Positions 1 to 8,274 of a stretch of DNA of 64,000 nt are shown in pieces. The stretch is from Agriterribacter humi (lineage in GTDB: Bacteria; Bacteroidota; Bacteroidia; Chitinophagales; Chitinophagaceae), in assembly GCF_009192765.1 (NCBI RefSeq), contig NZ_VOHQ01000004.1, positions 62,001 to 126,000 on the forward strand, read 5' to 3'. Both the position numbers and the translations under genes were made by a program. The notes under the pieces were generated by a model that was not told where the DNA came from, did not search any database, and saw only the letters and a program-made list of their open reading frames with translations. Every line of letters begins with the position of its first letter. Within the stretch, counting starts at the first letter, position 1.

Positions 1-1300
1 CTTCGGTGCGCCAGTCGGGTATAGCATCGCGACGCCAGTTGCCCCACTCCTCACCAGAATTATCCTTCATTTTCTTTACAGCATCTACGTATGCCCTGTG
101 TGCAAACACCATAGCTTCCAGCAGGGAATTGCTGGCCAAACGGTTGGCGCCGTGTAATCCTGTTGAGGCGCATTCGCCCGCTGCATACAAATGCCGGATG
201 GAAGTTCTTGCCCACTCATCTGTTTTAATGCCGCCGCAACTGTAATGCGCAGCAGGCGCTACGGGAATCATGCTTTTAGCAACATCAATACCAATGGACA
301 AACATTTTTCGTGGATATTGGGAAAGTGATGCAGAAACTTTTCCTGGTCCATATCTCGGCAGTCTAACCACACATGCTCCGTACCTGTTCTTTTCATTTC
401 ATTGTCTATGGCTCTTGCCACAATATCGCGGGGGGCAAGGTCTTTGCGGGCATCATATCTTTCCATGAAAGCTTCTCCATCGCTGTTGCGTAAAATACCG
501 CCATCGCCCCGTACCGCTTCTGTTATCAAAAAAGCCTGCCCCTTTACACCGGGTTCGTATAATGCAGTAGGATGAAACTGGATGAACTCCATATTTTCAA
601 TTCTCCCTTTTGCCCTATAGGCCATGGCCACACCATCGCCGGTGGCAATAACAGGATTGGTAGTGGTACGGTATACCTGCCCGTTACCACCTGTGGCCAG
701 CAGGGTAATACCGGACCTCACCTTTTCTATTTTTTTTGTGCGAAGATTCAATGCATACACTCCAAAACATTCTATATCGGGCGTGGCCTTTGTAACCAAA
801 TAGCCTAAATGGTGCTGCGTAATAATATCTACCACAAAGCAATGGGTGATAACCTCTATATTGGATTGCGTTTTTATTGCCTCTAAAAGCGCTCTTTCCA
901 TTTCCCTGCCGGTTACGTCTTTATGGTGCAGTATACGAAATTCGCTATGACCGCCTTCCTTCCCGAGTGCATAATCGCCATCCGGTTCCTTATCAAATTT
1001 TGCTCCCCATTCAATAATTTCTCTTATCCGCTCTACGCCTTCCCTTACTACTATCTCCACAGTTTTTTCGTTACATAAACCATCTCCGGCTATCAATGTA
1101 TCTTCTATGTGTTTTTCAAAACTGTCATTCTCATTATCCCATACGCCGGCTATTCCGCCCTGTGCATATTTGGTATTGGTTTCATCCGATGTGGTTTTAG
1201 TAAAAATGAGTACTTTTTTATCAGGACAATCGCGGGCAACTTTTAGGGCATAGGTAAGTCCTGCAATACCAGAGCCTATAATAAGAAAATCGGTTTGCAT
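1..1300 (-). CDS. nadB: L-aspartate oxidase (partial, C-terminus off the left edge)
   Basis: NadB is the cytoplasmic FAD enzyme that oxidises L-aspartate to iminoaspartate, which NadA then condenses to quinolinate in de novo NAD synthesis. About 433 residues are visible. The N-terminus MQTDFLIIGSGIAGLTYAL is a dinucleotide-binding motif starting at the ATG 1298-1300. It is followed by family motifs: TKYAQGGIAG near residue 55, LLATGGNGQVYRTTTNP, the FHPTAL stretch, and CGGI..AAGECA.GLHGANRLASNSLLEA near the edge. Those motifs separate it from the related succinate dehydrogenase and fumarate reductase flavoproteins. The gene lies alone on this strand, about 250 bp downstream of the flippase gene. 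Its partner nadA is about 46 kb away at 46962-47972, so the two are not in one operon. The missing part is only the C-terminal helical domain. Confidence 0.95.
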   Translation of the reverse strand, partial: MQTDFLIIGSGIAGLTYALKVARDCPDKKVLIFTKTTSDETNTKYAQGGIAGVWDNENDSFEKHIEDTLIAGDGLCNEKTVEIVVREGVERIREIIEWGAKFDKEPDGDYALGKEGGHSEFRILHHKDVTGREMERALLEAIKTQSNIEVITHCFVVDIITQHHLGYLVTKATPDIECFGVYALNLRTKKIEKVRSGITLLATGGNGQVYRTTTNPVIATGDGVAMAYRAKGRIENMEFIQFHPTALYEPGVKGQAFLITEAVRGDGGILRNSDGEAFMERYDARKDLAPRDIVARAIDNEMKRTGTEHVWLDCRDMDQEKFLHHFPNIHEKCLSIGIDVAKSMIPVAPAAHYSCGGIKTDEWARTSIRHLYAAGECASTGLHGANRLASNSLLEAMVFAHRAYVDAVKKMKDNSGEEWGNWRRDAIPDWRTE

Positions 1301-1474
1301 GATTTCAGATCAATATTTGATGCAAGATAAGATGGATAATTTGAAAACCTGTCTGCCGCCAGGCAGTTGTGGATAGGAAGTATAGCAGTCCGGTATCAGC
1401 TATCAGGTGAGTTACTGCTAAACGACAGGATGAATACGACTTGTACTGCTTATCGCTCAATGCTGACTATCTCC

Positions 1475-1556
1475 TTCGAATTTCAGATTTGAAATTTATT
1501 TGATTCTTGTGATTTGGTTTCTTGGCGCTTTGCATATGTCTGGATTTCAGATTTTA
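1475..1556. repeat. Degenerate dispersed intergenic repeat, copy 1
   Basis: This T-rich low-complexity stretch contains the words CTTCGAATTT, GAAATTTATTTGATTCTTG, GTGATTTGGTTTCTTGGCGC and TTTGCAT. The same order of words recurs near 8636-8695 and 58430-58500. It abuts and slightly overlaps the 3' end of the flippase gene. Confidence 0.5.
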
Positions 1557-3052
1557 CACCCCATTCTCTTCCTGATACTTGCCCATACCGGTTGCACATC
1601 GGGTGAAAGTTTAAAATAAATAACGCTTCCTCCATACAACAAAACAAATGCTGCACTGCGTAAAAACAATCCCGCAAAGCCATGCATATTCCTGAAAATA
1701 AAATAGCAGATGGCATAACTACAGCCCGCCACCACTATAGTGTAAATGCTGGAAAGCGTAAAGGGTTGCAATCTGAATTTTTTCCATAAAAAAACAATGC
1801 GTACCATGTTATAGATACTGATGGAAATAAGATTGGCTATTGCAGGACCCAATATATCATATTGTTTGGTAAGGATATAAGTAAGGGGCAGCATAAATGC
1901 CAGCAATATGATTCCGCTCACCAGCTCAAAACGCCAGTAGTTGGATGTGGCTATAATCTGTGCATTGAGCCCGGTACCCAAATCAATTACTCTTGTAAGA
2001 CCCAGCAGTACAAAAGCACTGAAGCCCGCCAGGTAGGCATCTTTCAATCCTAATGTATAAATGGCTTCCCTATAATTAAGCGTTATCAATGCAAAAATAC
2101 CAGCAGCAAAAAGCAGCAGGTTAATGGATGAGCGCTGGTAGATCTTTTGCAGCAATTCCATATTCTTATCTTTCCAGGCCTTGGATAAATGCGCGATAGA
2201 AGCCGCGATGATGCCCCTTTGCGGCGCCTGTATTACGCTGGTCATGATCTGCGCCAGCCCGAATATGCCCGCTTTACTAAGCCCATCGTCAAGTACTGAG
2301 GCAATAACGAGTGAATCAAATACCTGTGAAAGCGTAAAGATGAGCATCCCCGAATACACAAAAAGACAAAGCGAAATTATTTTTTTAAAATAGCGGCGGG
2401 TAACCTTGCTCAGCTCAAAAGTGAAATGGATTTGTTTGGTAGCAATTAAATAGATAAACAGGGTTAAAGCAATACCGGGGTAAGTAAAGGCATACATTTT
2501 TATGAACACGTCAAAACTCCCAATGGCGCGGAAAATAAAAAAAACAATAAGTACTGTAGTGAACAGGCGCCACAACACCTCTTTCAAAAAACTGGTAAGT
2601 ACCGGCTTATGTATACTCCAGGTATAGGATTCAAGTATCGTATATACAGTTAACCCAAACCCCATTGGAAAAATCCAGTAATAATGGTTTACCAGGTCAG
2701 GCGAGTTCTCTCCGAATTTACGGATCACCAGGTCTTTAAATACCCAACCCGCCAGCATCACCAATAAAAACCCAATACAGCCAATGAGCAGGGCCCAGGT
2801 AACCATATCGTTTTTACGGGCAGAGAGGTGGTGGTTATAATAAGGATGGAACTTAAAAATATACGAGGGCATGGCCAGGCTGGCAAAAGCCTGCATCATA
2901 CTGGCTATGGCAATAAAAATACCTGTTAACCCATATTGAGAAGGTGTAAAAAGTCCTTCCTTGGTAAAAAAATACACATTGAGCATCCCAACGGCAAAGC
3001 CTATATATATAACTATAGAAGAAATAATGCTCTGTCTTCTGATTGTACTCAT
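1547..3052 (-). CDS. Polysaccharide flippase / Wzx-like membrane transport protein
   Basis: This is a 501-residue multispanning inner-membrane protein with roughly 12-14 hydrophobic segments, beginning at IISSIVIYIGFAVGMLNVYF and ending with a pair of helices near the C-terminus. Size, helix spacing and the N-terminal FFTKEGLFTPSQYGL region fit the MATE/Wzx polysaccharide biosynthesis family. That family moves lipid-linked sugar units across the inner membrane for capsule, O-antigen or exopolysaccharide. The start is placed at MSTIRRQS (ATG 3050-3052) because the 27 upstream in-frame residues come before the usual N-terminus and look untranslated. No glycosyltransferases lie beside it, so the substrate cannot be inferred. 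It is divergent from the unknown cassette at 3453, with a 400-bp gap between them. Confidence 0.8.
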   Translation of the reverse strand: MSTIRRQSIISSIVIYIGFAVGMLNVYFFTKEGLFTPSQYGLTGIFIAIASMMQAFASLAMPSYIFKFHPYYNHHLSARKNDMVTWALLIGCIGFLLVMLAGWVFKDLVIRKFGENSPDLVNHYYWIFPMGFGLTVYTILESYTWSIHKPVLTSFLKEVLWRLFTTVLIVFFIFRAIGSFDVFIKMYAFTYPGIALTLFIYLIATKQIHFTFELSKVTRRYFKKIISLCLFVYSGMLIFTLSQVFDSLVIASVLDDGLSKAGIFGLAQIMTSVIQAPQRGIIAASIAHLSKAWKDKNMELLQKIYQRSSINLLLFAAGIFALITLNYREAIYTLGLKDAYLAGFSAFVLLGLTRVIDLGTGLNAQIIATSNYWRFELVSGIILLAFMLPLTYILTKQYDILGPAIANLISISIYNMVRIVFLWKKFRLQPFTLSSIYTIVVAGCSYAICYFIFRNMHGFAGLFLRSAAFVLLYGGSVIYFKLSPDVQPVWASIRKRMGCKI

Positions 3053-3452
3053 GCGGTAAATATAATCCTGTAAAATAAAAACTATTCCCGGCTCCTGCAC
3101 ATATTTGTTAATGATCAATACCGGGGGTAACAAAAAATACTACTGATGGTTTTGATATTTACCCGCATCCAGTACAAATGTGAAACGGTAATTTTTACTG
3201 TACCCTCTTTTAACTTAGTGCTCCTTTAATACAATCTTATTGCATTTTTTGAGAAGATTTTTAATTAACCATTAAACCATCCTTTATGCCAGTTTTATCC
3301 AACAATGTAAAAGGTCCTCCTTAATATTTTGCTGTGAGGACAATCTTTAATTTCTTTTTATCTACAGATGAACCGGCAAACCTTACCGGCCTGGCAGGGT
3401 AGGGCGTGATTTACTTTCAACGAAAGGAAAGTCTTACAACTTAATTTTTTTT
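3053..3452. other. Divergent intergenic region, no gene seen
   Basis: This 400-bp AT-rich stretch separates the flippase (minus) from the unknown cassette (plus). It should hold both promoters, but no clear TAnnTTTG element stands out. A small hairpin-capable segment with CCGGC and CCGG arms lies around 3371-3388. No open frame of coding character was seen. Confidence 0.5.
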
Positions 3453-5582
3453 ATGAAAAGAAATGTGAAAGAAGGGGAAGATACCGGGAAAATGGTTGAA
3501 CTCAGGAATAATGCAAAAATGTTCCTCCTCGAAAATCCCAATTACTTTGGTATCCAGGATAAGGAAAATAAACTACTCCAGGGATTTCAGCCTGTAATTG
3601 ATCTTCTCTCAAATACGGGCTTTGAAGAGTTAACCTGTGTAAGTTATAATCCACAACTCCAGCGGTTAAGCGCCAATATAAAAATAAAGCAGGGCTTCGG
3701 TTATGCCGGCGGACCCTGCACCAACGGAAGTAAGGAATTTGTGCGGTTTTTCATTAGTTACGATGGCGGCGCCACATGGGATGATGAAGGTGTGGTTGAC
3801 TTTGATGCACATGATCTGGCTTTTGATATTGATTTGTGCTATGAGCTGGGTAAAACATTTACACCTAAAAAAAGGAGTTGTTGCGACAGAAAAGCAGTGC
3901 TGCCGCTGGTTAAAGCAATACTTTCCTGGAACACAATGCCGCCTCCCGGAATATGGTGGTGGACGCCCATATGGGGCAATGCCATGAACGCTAATATACA
4001 AATAGCTCCATCTAAAAGCATATTCTGTCACTTCCATCACCTGTTCGAAAAAATTGATATTAAGCTCAATGAAGAACAATTTGCATTTTTGGAAAATGCA
4101 GTAGCGGATTATGATTTTACCAGCATCATCCAGGATAATATTTCCTTGAAAGAATTAAAGCGTTATTATGGTGGTAAGGTAGAAGACGCAAGAATTGGTT
4201 ACCAGTTCGCACACCAGTTATTATCCGATTCCGATGCCATAAACGACAATAAGTTTGCTTTCTTCAAAAAATACGACCTGGATCTGAAATCCATTCTTGA
4301 GTTTTTTAAGCCTAAAAAATTCAATACGGGATATGAAGAAGTAAGCTGCGTAGGTTTGAACAGGAATTTTAACCTGCTGAATGCTGCAGTACATGTAAAA
4401 CGTGCAACGGGTTATTCGGGCGATTTATGTAAAAAAGGCAGTTGGGAATATCTCGCCTACTATATGGATTTTGGCGCCGGTTGGGTTTATATGGGTACCA
4501 CATCGGTAAATGTGCATGATATTCCAACTATTCCCAATGAGGGTTTGTGGTACAATGCGCCATTATCTGTTTATCTCACGCCCTATCAGAAAAAATGGTG
4601 CGAAACGGGCAGAGCCAAAATAAAAGTAATCCTGTCATGGGCCGTTGTTCCGCCTGTTGATCCAAACTGGGTAGCGCCATGGGGCGATTGGGAAGAATGT
4701 AACGTGGAAATAAAGCCTTTACCGGCAGGTGTTCCGGAAGAAGAGATTTACCCCTTTATAGAATTGCTGGGTGGTATGCCAGTTGACCTGATCAGCAATA
4801 TCACTGGTAATGCTACAGGTATGCATACATTGGGATTCACCGCCAACGATAGCCCGTTCGACGGAAATATTACCATCAGGGGACGGCTGTTCAACCAAAA
4901 TGCACACAACTTTAAGTACCGCTTAGTGATTACTGAACCAGCCACAGCCATTCACCCCATTATGGATCAGGTAATTTTAAAAACAGATACATTTGGCGTA
5001 TTGTCACCGGCAATTACATTAACGCCTTCAATCCCCGATGGCTGGATAGATTATTTAGCCAATCCATTTTCCAATACGGTGATTGTTGATGATCTGTTCG
5101 GAAATTTTGTTCCTACTAAAAATGGCATGCATACCATCAGGATTGAATTTTGGGATGTTACTGCCAATGTAATTTACAACAGCAATACGGTGGTGTTTAA
5201 TGTAGATAAGATTTATCCTGACGTTGATATTGTTATTACCAGCGGAACGGGTGATTGTGGTGATTTTGTACCGGGTGATACCATTTCGGGAACCTATTCC
5301 ATAACAGATGCTTATTGTCATTCCATGTCCATCAGTATGACACCGGCCGCGGAAGCAGCAGGATCCATTATTTCGATAGACGGCATAGTGACCTCTTCCT
5401 TATCCTATGCAGGCGGTACATTACCGGGAACAGGCCAATCGGGAACCTGGCAAATACAAACGCCCGCTACCATCAAACCATGCGGATACAATGTATGGAT
5501 AAACGGAAACGACAGAACAATTGTTCACAGCAGCGGATTTTATCATCATAGCCAACTGGCAAAGGGTTTCTGTATAGGCTGA
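3453..5582 (+). CDS. Unknown protein with two copies of a Trp/Cys-containing domain and Ig-like C-terminus
   Basis: I do not recognise a named family. The 709 residues contain two similar blocks at about 57-185 and 293-423. Each has the order: (F/Y)EE-x-(T/S)CV, an N-x-x-L-N/S-A strand, K-x-x-x-GY-(A/S)G-x-x-C-x-x-GS-x-E, an aromatic-rich strand with D-x-G-x-x-W, a D/V-H-D motif, a Cys or Cys-Cys before a run of basic residues, then (A/V)ILSW, a proline-rich WTPIWG or WVAPWG turn, and a final beta strand. Residues 200-290 between them look helical. From about 440 to the end it is beta-rich and Ig-like, with a CGDFVPGD segment and a final CGYNVWI strand. There is no N-terminal signal peptide. 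It heads a run of three same-strand genes (5613, 5922) with gaps of about 30 and 12 bp, so it is probably co-transcribed. The start at 3453 is the first ATG; residue 14 is an alternative. Confidence 0.7.
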   Translation: MKRNVKEGEDTGKMVELRNNAKMFLLENPNYFGIQDKENKLLQGFQPVIDLLSNTGFEELTCVSYNPQLQRLSANIKIKQGFGYAGGPCTNGSKEFVRFFISYDGGATWDDEGVVDFDAHDLAFDIDLCYELGKTFTPKKRSCCDRKAVLPLVKAILSWNTMPPPGIWWWTPIWGNAMNANIQIAPSKSIFCHFHHLFEKIDIKLNEEQFAFLENAVADYDFTSIIQDNISLKELKRYYGGKVEDARIGYQFAHQLLSDSDAINDNKFAFFKKYDLDLKSILEFFKPKKFNTGYEEVSCVGLNRNFNLLNAAVHVKRATGYSGDLCKKGSWEYLAYYMDFGAGWVYMGTTSVNVHDIPTIPNEGLWYNAPLSVYLTPYQKKWCETGRAKIKVILSWAVVPPVDPNWVAPWGDWEECNVEIKPLPAGVPEEEIYPFIELLGGMPVDLISNITGNATGMHTLGFTANDSPFDGNITIRGRLFNQNAHNFKYRLVITEPATAIHPIMDQVILKTDTFGVLSPAITLTPSIPDGWIDYLANPFSNTVIVDDLFGNFVPTKNGMHTIRIEFWDVTANVIYNSNTVVFNVDKIYPDVDIVITSGTGDCGDFVPGDTISGTYSITDAYCHSMSISMTPAAEAAGSIISIDGIVTSSLSYAGGTLPGTGQSGTWQIQTPATIKPCGYNVWINGNDRTIVHSSGFYHHSQLAKGFCIG

Positions 5583-5612
5583 TCTTGTAAGCATTTGTAA
5601 AATGTAAATTGT

Positions 5613-5909
5613 ATGCAATGGTATCTGTTTGTTTTAGGTTCATTAGCTGTCTGGAGAATAACGCATTTACTGCAGGCAGAAGACGGGCCTTTTGATATCA
5701 TTTATTTAATCAGAAAAAAGGCAGGAGCGGGTTTCTTCGGAAACCTGCTCGACTGCTTTTACTGCACCAGCATATGGGTGGCATTGCCGGCAGGATTTTG
5801 TATTGGCAAAGGCTGGAAGGAAATCGTTTTGCTTTGGCTCGCCTTTTCCGGAGTTGCCTGTTTGCTTGAACAACTGACTTCTTCATCCAACAATCATTCA
5901 AAAAATTAA
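5613..5909 (+). CDS. DUF1360 family small membrane protein
   Basis: This 98-residue protein matches the DUF1360 pattern: an N-terminal LAVWRITHLLQAEDGPFDIIYLIRK stretch, then a LLDCFYCTSIWVALPAG motif in which two Cys bracket FY, then a second hydrophobic helix (IVLLWLAFSGVACLLEQL). Two transmembrane segments are likely. The family has no established function to my knowledge and is found in scattered bacteria and some phage-like or sporulation contexts. It lies 30 bp after the 709-aa protein and 12 bp before the CCGKKR protein, so the three look like one transcription unit. The CxxC-like pair suggests metal or disulfide chemistry, but that is inference. Confidence 0.75.
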   Translation: MQWYLFVLGSLAVWRITHLLQAEDGPFDIIYLIRKKAGAGFFGNLLDCFYCTSIWVALPAGFCIGKGWKEIVLLWLAFSGVACLLEQLTSSSNNHSKN

Positions 5910-5921
5910 AAACAATCGTTT

Positions 5922-6185
5922 ATGAGTTGCTGTGGTAAAAAAAGAGCTGCGCTAAATGCTGAGTTCTATCAGCATTCATCCGCAACAAATCATCAAAAGG
6001 AAAATGAGGGAACGGCCTCCGGTACTGTTCAAATTGAATATACAGGAGATGCAGGATTTAGCATAACAGGGAACAGAACAGGCAGGCGGTATAGTTTTAA
6101 CAGAAAGGGTGAAGTGCTAACCGTTGATCCGCGGGACGAAGCCGGCTTGTTAATTTATCCCTACCTGCAAAGAAAAAGCCGGTAA
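5922..6185 (+). CDS. Small CCGKKR protein with TGRxYxFxxxGxxxxVDPRD domain
   Basis: This 87-residue protein is of unknown function. It begins MSCCGKKRAAL, a Cys-Cys-Gly-Lys-Lys-Arg head. After a polar linker it has a short beta-rich domain with a TGRRYSF strand, a Gly turn and a VDPRDEAGLL ending. I have the impression that small proteins of this layout accompany DUF1360 and the Cys/Trp-domain protein elsewhere, but I cannot confirm this without a search. It ends 2 bp before the convergent ispG stop codon, so the cassette is tightly bounded on this side. No signal peptide or membrane segment is present. Confidence 0.6.
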   Translation: MSCCGKKRAALNAEFYQHSSATNHQKENEGTASGTVQIEYTGDAGFSITGNRTGRRYSFNRKGEVLTVDPRDEAGLLIYPYLQRKSR

Positions 6186-6187
6186 AA

Positions 6188-8239
6188 TCAGGGTTCCACC
6201 CATGCATCGCTCTCTTTAAGCAGGTTAATGAGCTCTTCAACAGCTATATTGCTGTCAACAGAACGCTTCACTACTTCCTTACCTCTGTATAACGTTATTT
6301 TGCCAGGGCCGCTGCCTACATAGCCGAAGTCGGCATCAGCCATTTCACCGGGACCATTTACGATGCATCCCATAATGGCAATTTTAACGCCTTTGAGATG
6401 ATTGGTAACTGCACGTATCTTAGCAGTGGTTTCCTGCAGATCAAACAAGGTTCTGCCACAGGAAGGGCAGGAGATATATTCGGTTTTTGAAATGCGTGTC
6501 CGTGTTGCCTGGAGGATGCTGAACGCCGTGCTGTTGATAAATTGCTCGGCACTTTTATTGTCTATATAATTTCTGCCACTGGCATTGAGCTGTCCATAAC
6601 GATTGGAAAGCAGTGCATAGCTCCCCGCAGTCATTCTCAGACAAATACCATCTCCAAAACCATCTAAAAACAAGGCCCCGGTTTCAGTAGCAAAATGTAT
6701 AAGATGCTCATCGGGTGTTTGCCAGTTGCTGTCGGTTATTAATATAGCAGGATTACGGATATCTTTTTGCAACAGTTCCTTAAACATATGCCGCACCGAT
6801 TGCATGGCATTCTTATTGCTGCTGCTCAATGCCAGCACAACAGCAGGGTCATTTTTTATTTTATCCAGCTTATTTACATCAAACGCATCGCCTTCGTTAA
6901 AGCAATCGGGCAGTACAACATTCAATATGCCGCTTTTGTTTTGATGGCCAGCATTAAGATATTCCTCAAAAGAAAATAAAGGATAATATTTTTCTTTATC
7001 CGCGCAGTGCGACCAACGCTTTGCCGGAAGTATCACTTTTAAGGTTCCGGGTAATGCAAAGGGTAACTCATCGCCATCAAAAAATATATAGTCAGCCGCA
7101 AGGTCGCTGATGTTCCACTTATCAAGCGCTTCATCATAGCCATAACCGATACGTTGTAAAACCTGTTTTGTAATAACGCCTGCTTTGCTCAGATCGGCTA
7201 TAACCCCGGGAACATTGTGGCCGCCTATATGATTTACCACAAAAGTTTCACGCCGTTTATACTGGAAGGGGGAGTAGTGAGGGGGGAGTAGTGAGGGGTC
7301 AGTGATCAGTGGTGAGTAGTGAGTAGTAAGGGGTGAGCGATCGGAGTGGAGTGATACAGCATGGTATCGTTTGGCAATATCACGGCACACCGGTATTTCA
7401 AACTCCGGATCTTCGGTTAGGGATACCCGTATGGTATCGCCAATGCCGTCTTCTAACAAAGTGCCGATGCCTATCGCAGATTTTATTCTCCCGTCTTCTC
7501 CATCACCCGCTTCCGTTACTCCCAGGTGCAGTGGGTAACATTCCTTAAACTCATCGGACATTTGCCTTACCAGCAAACGGTAAGCCTGCACCATTACCTG
7601 CGGATTGCTGGACTTCATGCTCAGCACAATATTGTGAAAATTTTCATCGCGGGCGATCCGCAAAAATTCCATAGCGCTTTCCACCATGCCCATGGGTGTA
7701 TCGCCATAGCGGCTCATAATGCGGTCGCTCAGCGAACCATGATTGGTTCCAATGCGCATAGCCGTTCCATATTCTTTGCAAATTTTCACCAATGGGGTAA
7801 ACCGCTGTCTTATTCTTTCTATTTCGGAATGGTATGCAGTATCGGTATACTCAATAAATTCAAACTTCTTTTTATCAATATAATTGCCGGGGTTTACCCG
7901 CACTTTTTCAACAATACGTGCGGCAATTTCGGCCGCATTGGGTGTAAAATGAATATCGGCGATAAGTGGTGTATTGTATCCTCTTTTGCGGAGTTCATTC
8001 TTAATGTTAAGCAAATTTTCCGCTTCTCTTTTACTGGGTGCTGTAATCCGAACCATTTCCGCGCCGGCTTCAATACAACGAACAGACTGCTCTACCGTAG
8101 CCAGTGTGTCCATGGTATCGGTAGTCGTCATGGTTTGCAGGCGAATGGGATGAAAGTTGCCTGTTAATAATCCACCAATATTTACTTCCCTGGTTTTTAG
8201 CCTTTTATATTCAGTTAAGGATTCACAATACCATTGCAT
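6188..8239 (-). CDS. ispG: 4-hydroxy-3-methylbut-2-en-1-yl diphosphate synthase (long three-domain form)
   Basis: IspG (GcpE) is the [4Fe-4S] enzyme that reduces methylerythritol cyclodiphosphate to HMBPP in the MEP isoprenoid pathway. At 683 residues it is the long type with an extra central domain, usual in Bacteroidota and plants. The N-terminal TIM barrel carries IRLQTMTTTDT, RITAPSKREAENL and LIADIHF. The cluster-binding domain has CPSCGR near residue 590 and MGCIVNGPGE near 623. The start is MQWYCESLTEY (ATG 8237-8239), which matches family N-termini better than the in-frame ATG 10 codons upstream. A TACCTTTG element lies 28 bp upstream. Residues about 299-323, rich in Ser, Pro, Leu and His, are encoded by a low-complexity repeat (7269-7343) and interrupt the linker before YKRRET. 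Being in frame and away from the catalytic motifs, this is probably tolerated. Confidence 0.95.
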   Translation of the reverse strand: MQWYCESLTEYKRLKTREVNIGGLLTGNFHPIRLQTMTTTDTMDTLATVEQSVRCIEAGAEMVRITAPSKREAENLLNIKNELRKRGYNTPLIADIHFTPNAAEIAARIVEKVRVNPGNYIDKKKFEFIEYTDTAYHSEIERIRQRFTPLVKICKEYGTAMRIGTNHGSLSDRIMSRYGDTPMGMVESAMEFLRIARDENFHNIVLSMKSSNPQVMVQAYRLLVRQMSDEFKECYPLHLGVTEAGDGEDGRIKSAIGIGTLLEDGIGDTIRVSLTEDPEFEIPVCRDIAKRYHAVSLHSDRSPLTTHYSPLITDPSLLPPHYSPFQYKRRETFVVNHIGGHNVPGVIADLSKAGVITKQVLQRIGYGYDEALDKWNISDLAADYIFFDGDELPFALPGTLKVILPAKRWSHCADKEKYYPLFSFEEYLNAGHQNKSGILNVVLPDCFNEGDAFDVNKLDKIKNDPAVVLALSSSNKNAMQSVRHMFKELLQKDIRNPAILITDSNWQTPDEHLIHFATETGALFLDGFGDGICLRMTAGSYALLSNRYGQLNASGRNYIDNKSAEQFINSTAFSILQATRTRISKTEYISCPSCGRTLFDLQETTAKIRAVTNHLKGVKIAIMGCIVNGPGEMADADFGYVGSGPGKITLYRGKEVVKRSVDSNIAVEELINLLKESDAWVEP
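7269..7343. repeat. GAGTAGTGAG-type low-complexity repeat inside ispG
   Basis: The plus strand shows imperfect iterations of GGAGTAGTGAG, GTGAGTAGTGAGTAGTAAG and related words over about 75 bp. A shorter relative sits across the stop codon of the serine hydrolase gene near 12050-12078 (GTGAGTGGTCAATAGTGAG). Such sequence is normally intergenic. Here it is in frame within ispG and adds about 25 residues. Confidence 0.7.
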
Positions 8240-8266
8240 AATATAAGTATAAAAGAAAACTGAATG

Positions 8267-8274
8267 CAAAGGTA
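8267..8274 (-). promoter_or_regulatory. Putative Bacteroidota -7 element of ispG
   Basis: TACCTTTG on the minus strand matches the TAnnTTTG -7 consensus and lies 28 bp before the ispG start codon. The -33 element is not obvious. Confidence 0.4.

Noticed and set aside
3666-4079. A 137-residue minus-strand frame
   Set aside because: It is antisense to the 709-residue protein, which shows an internal repeat that only makes sense on the plus strand.
7526-8167. A 213-residue open frame on the plus strand
   Set aside because: It is antisense to ispG, whose protein has full family motifs; its composition (Phe, His, Asn-rich) is typical of shadow frames.
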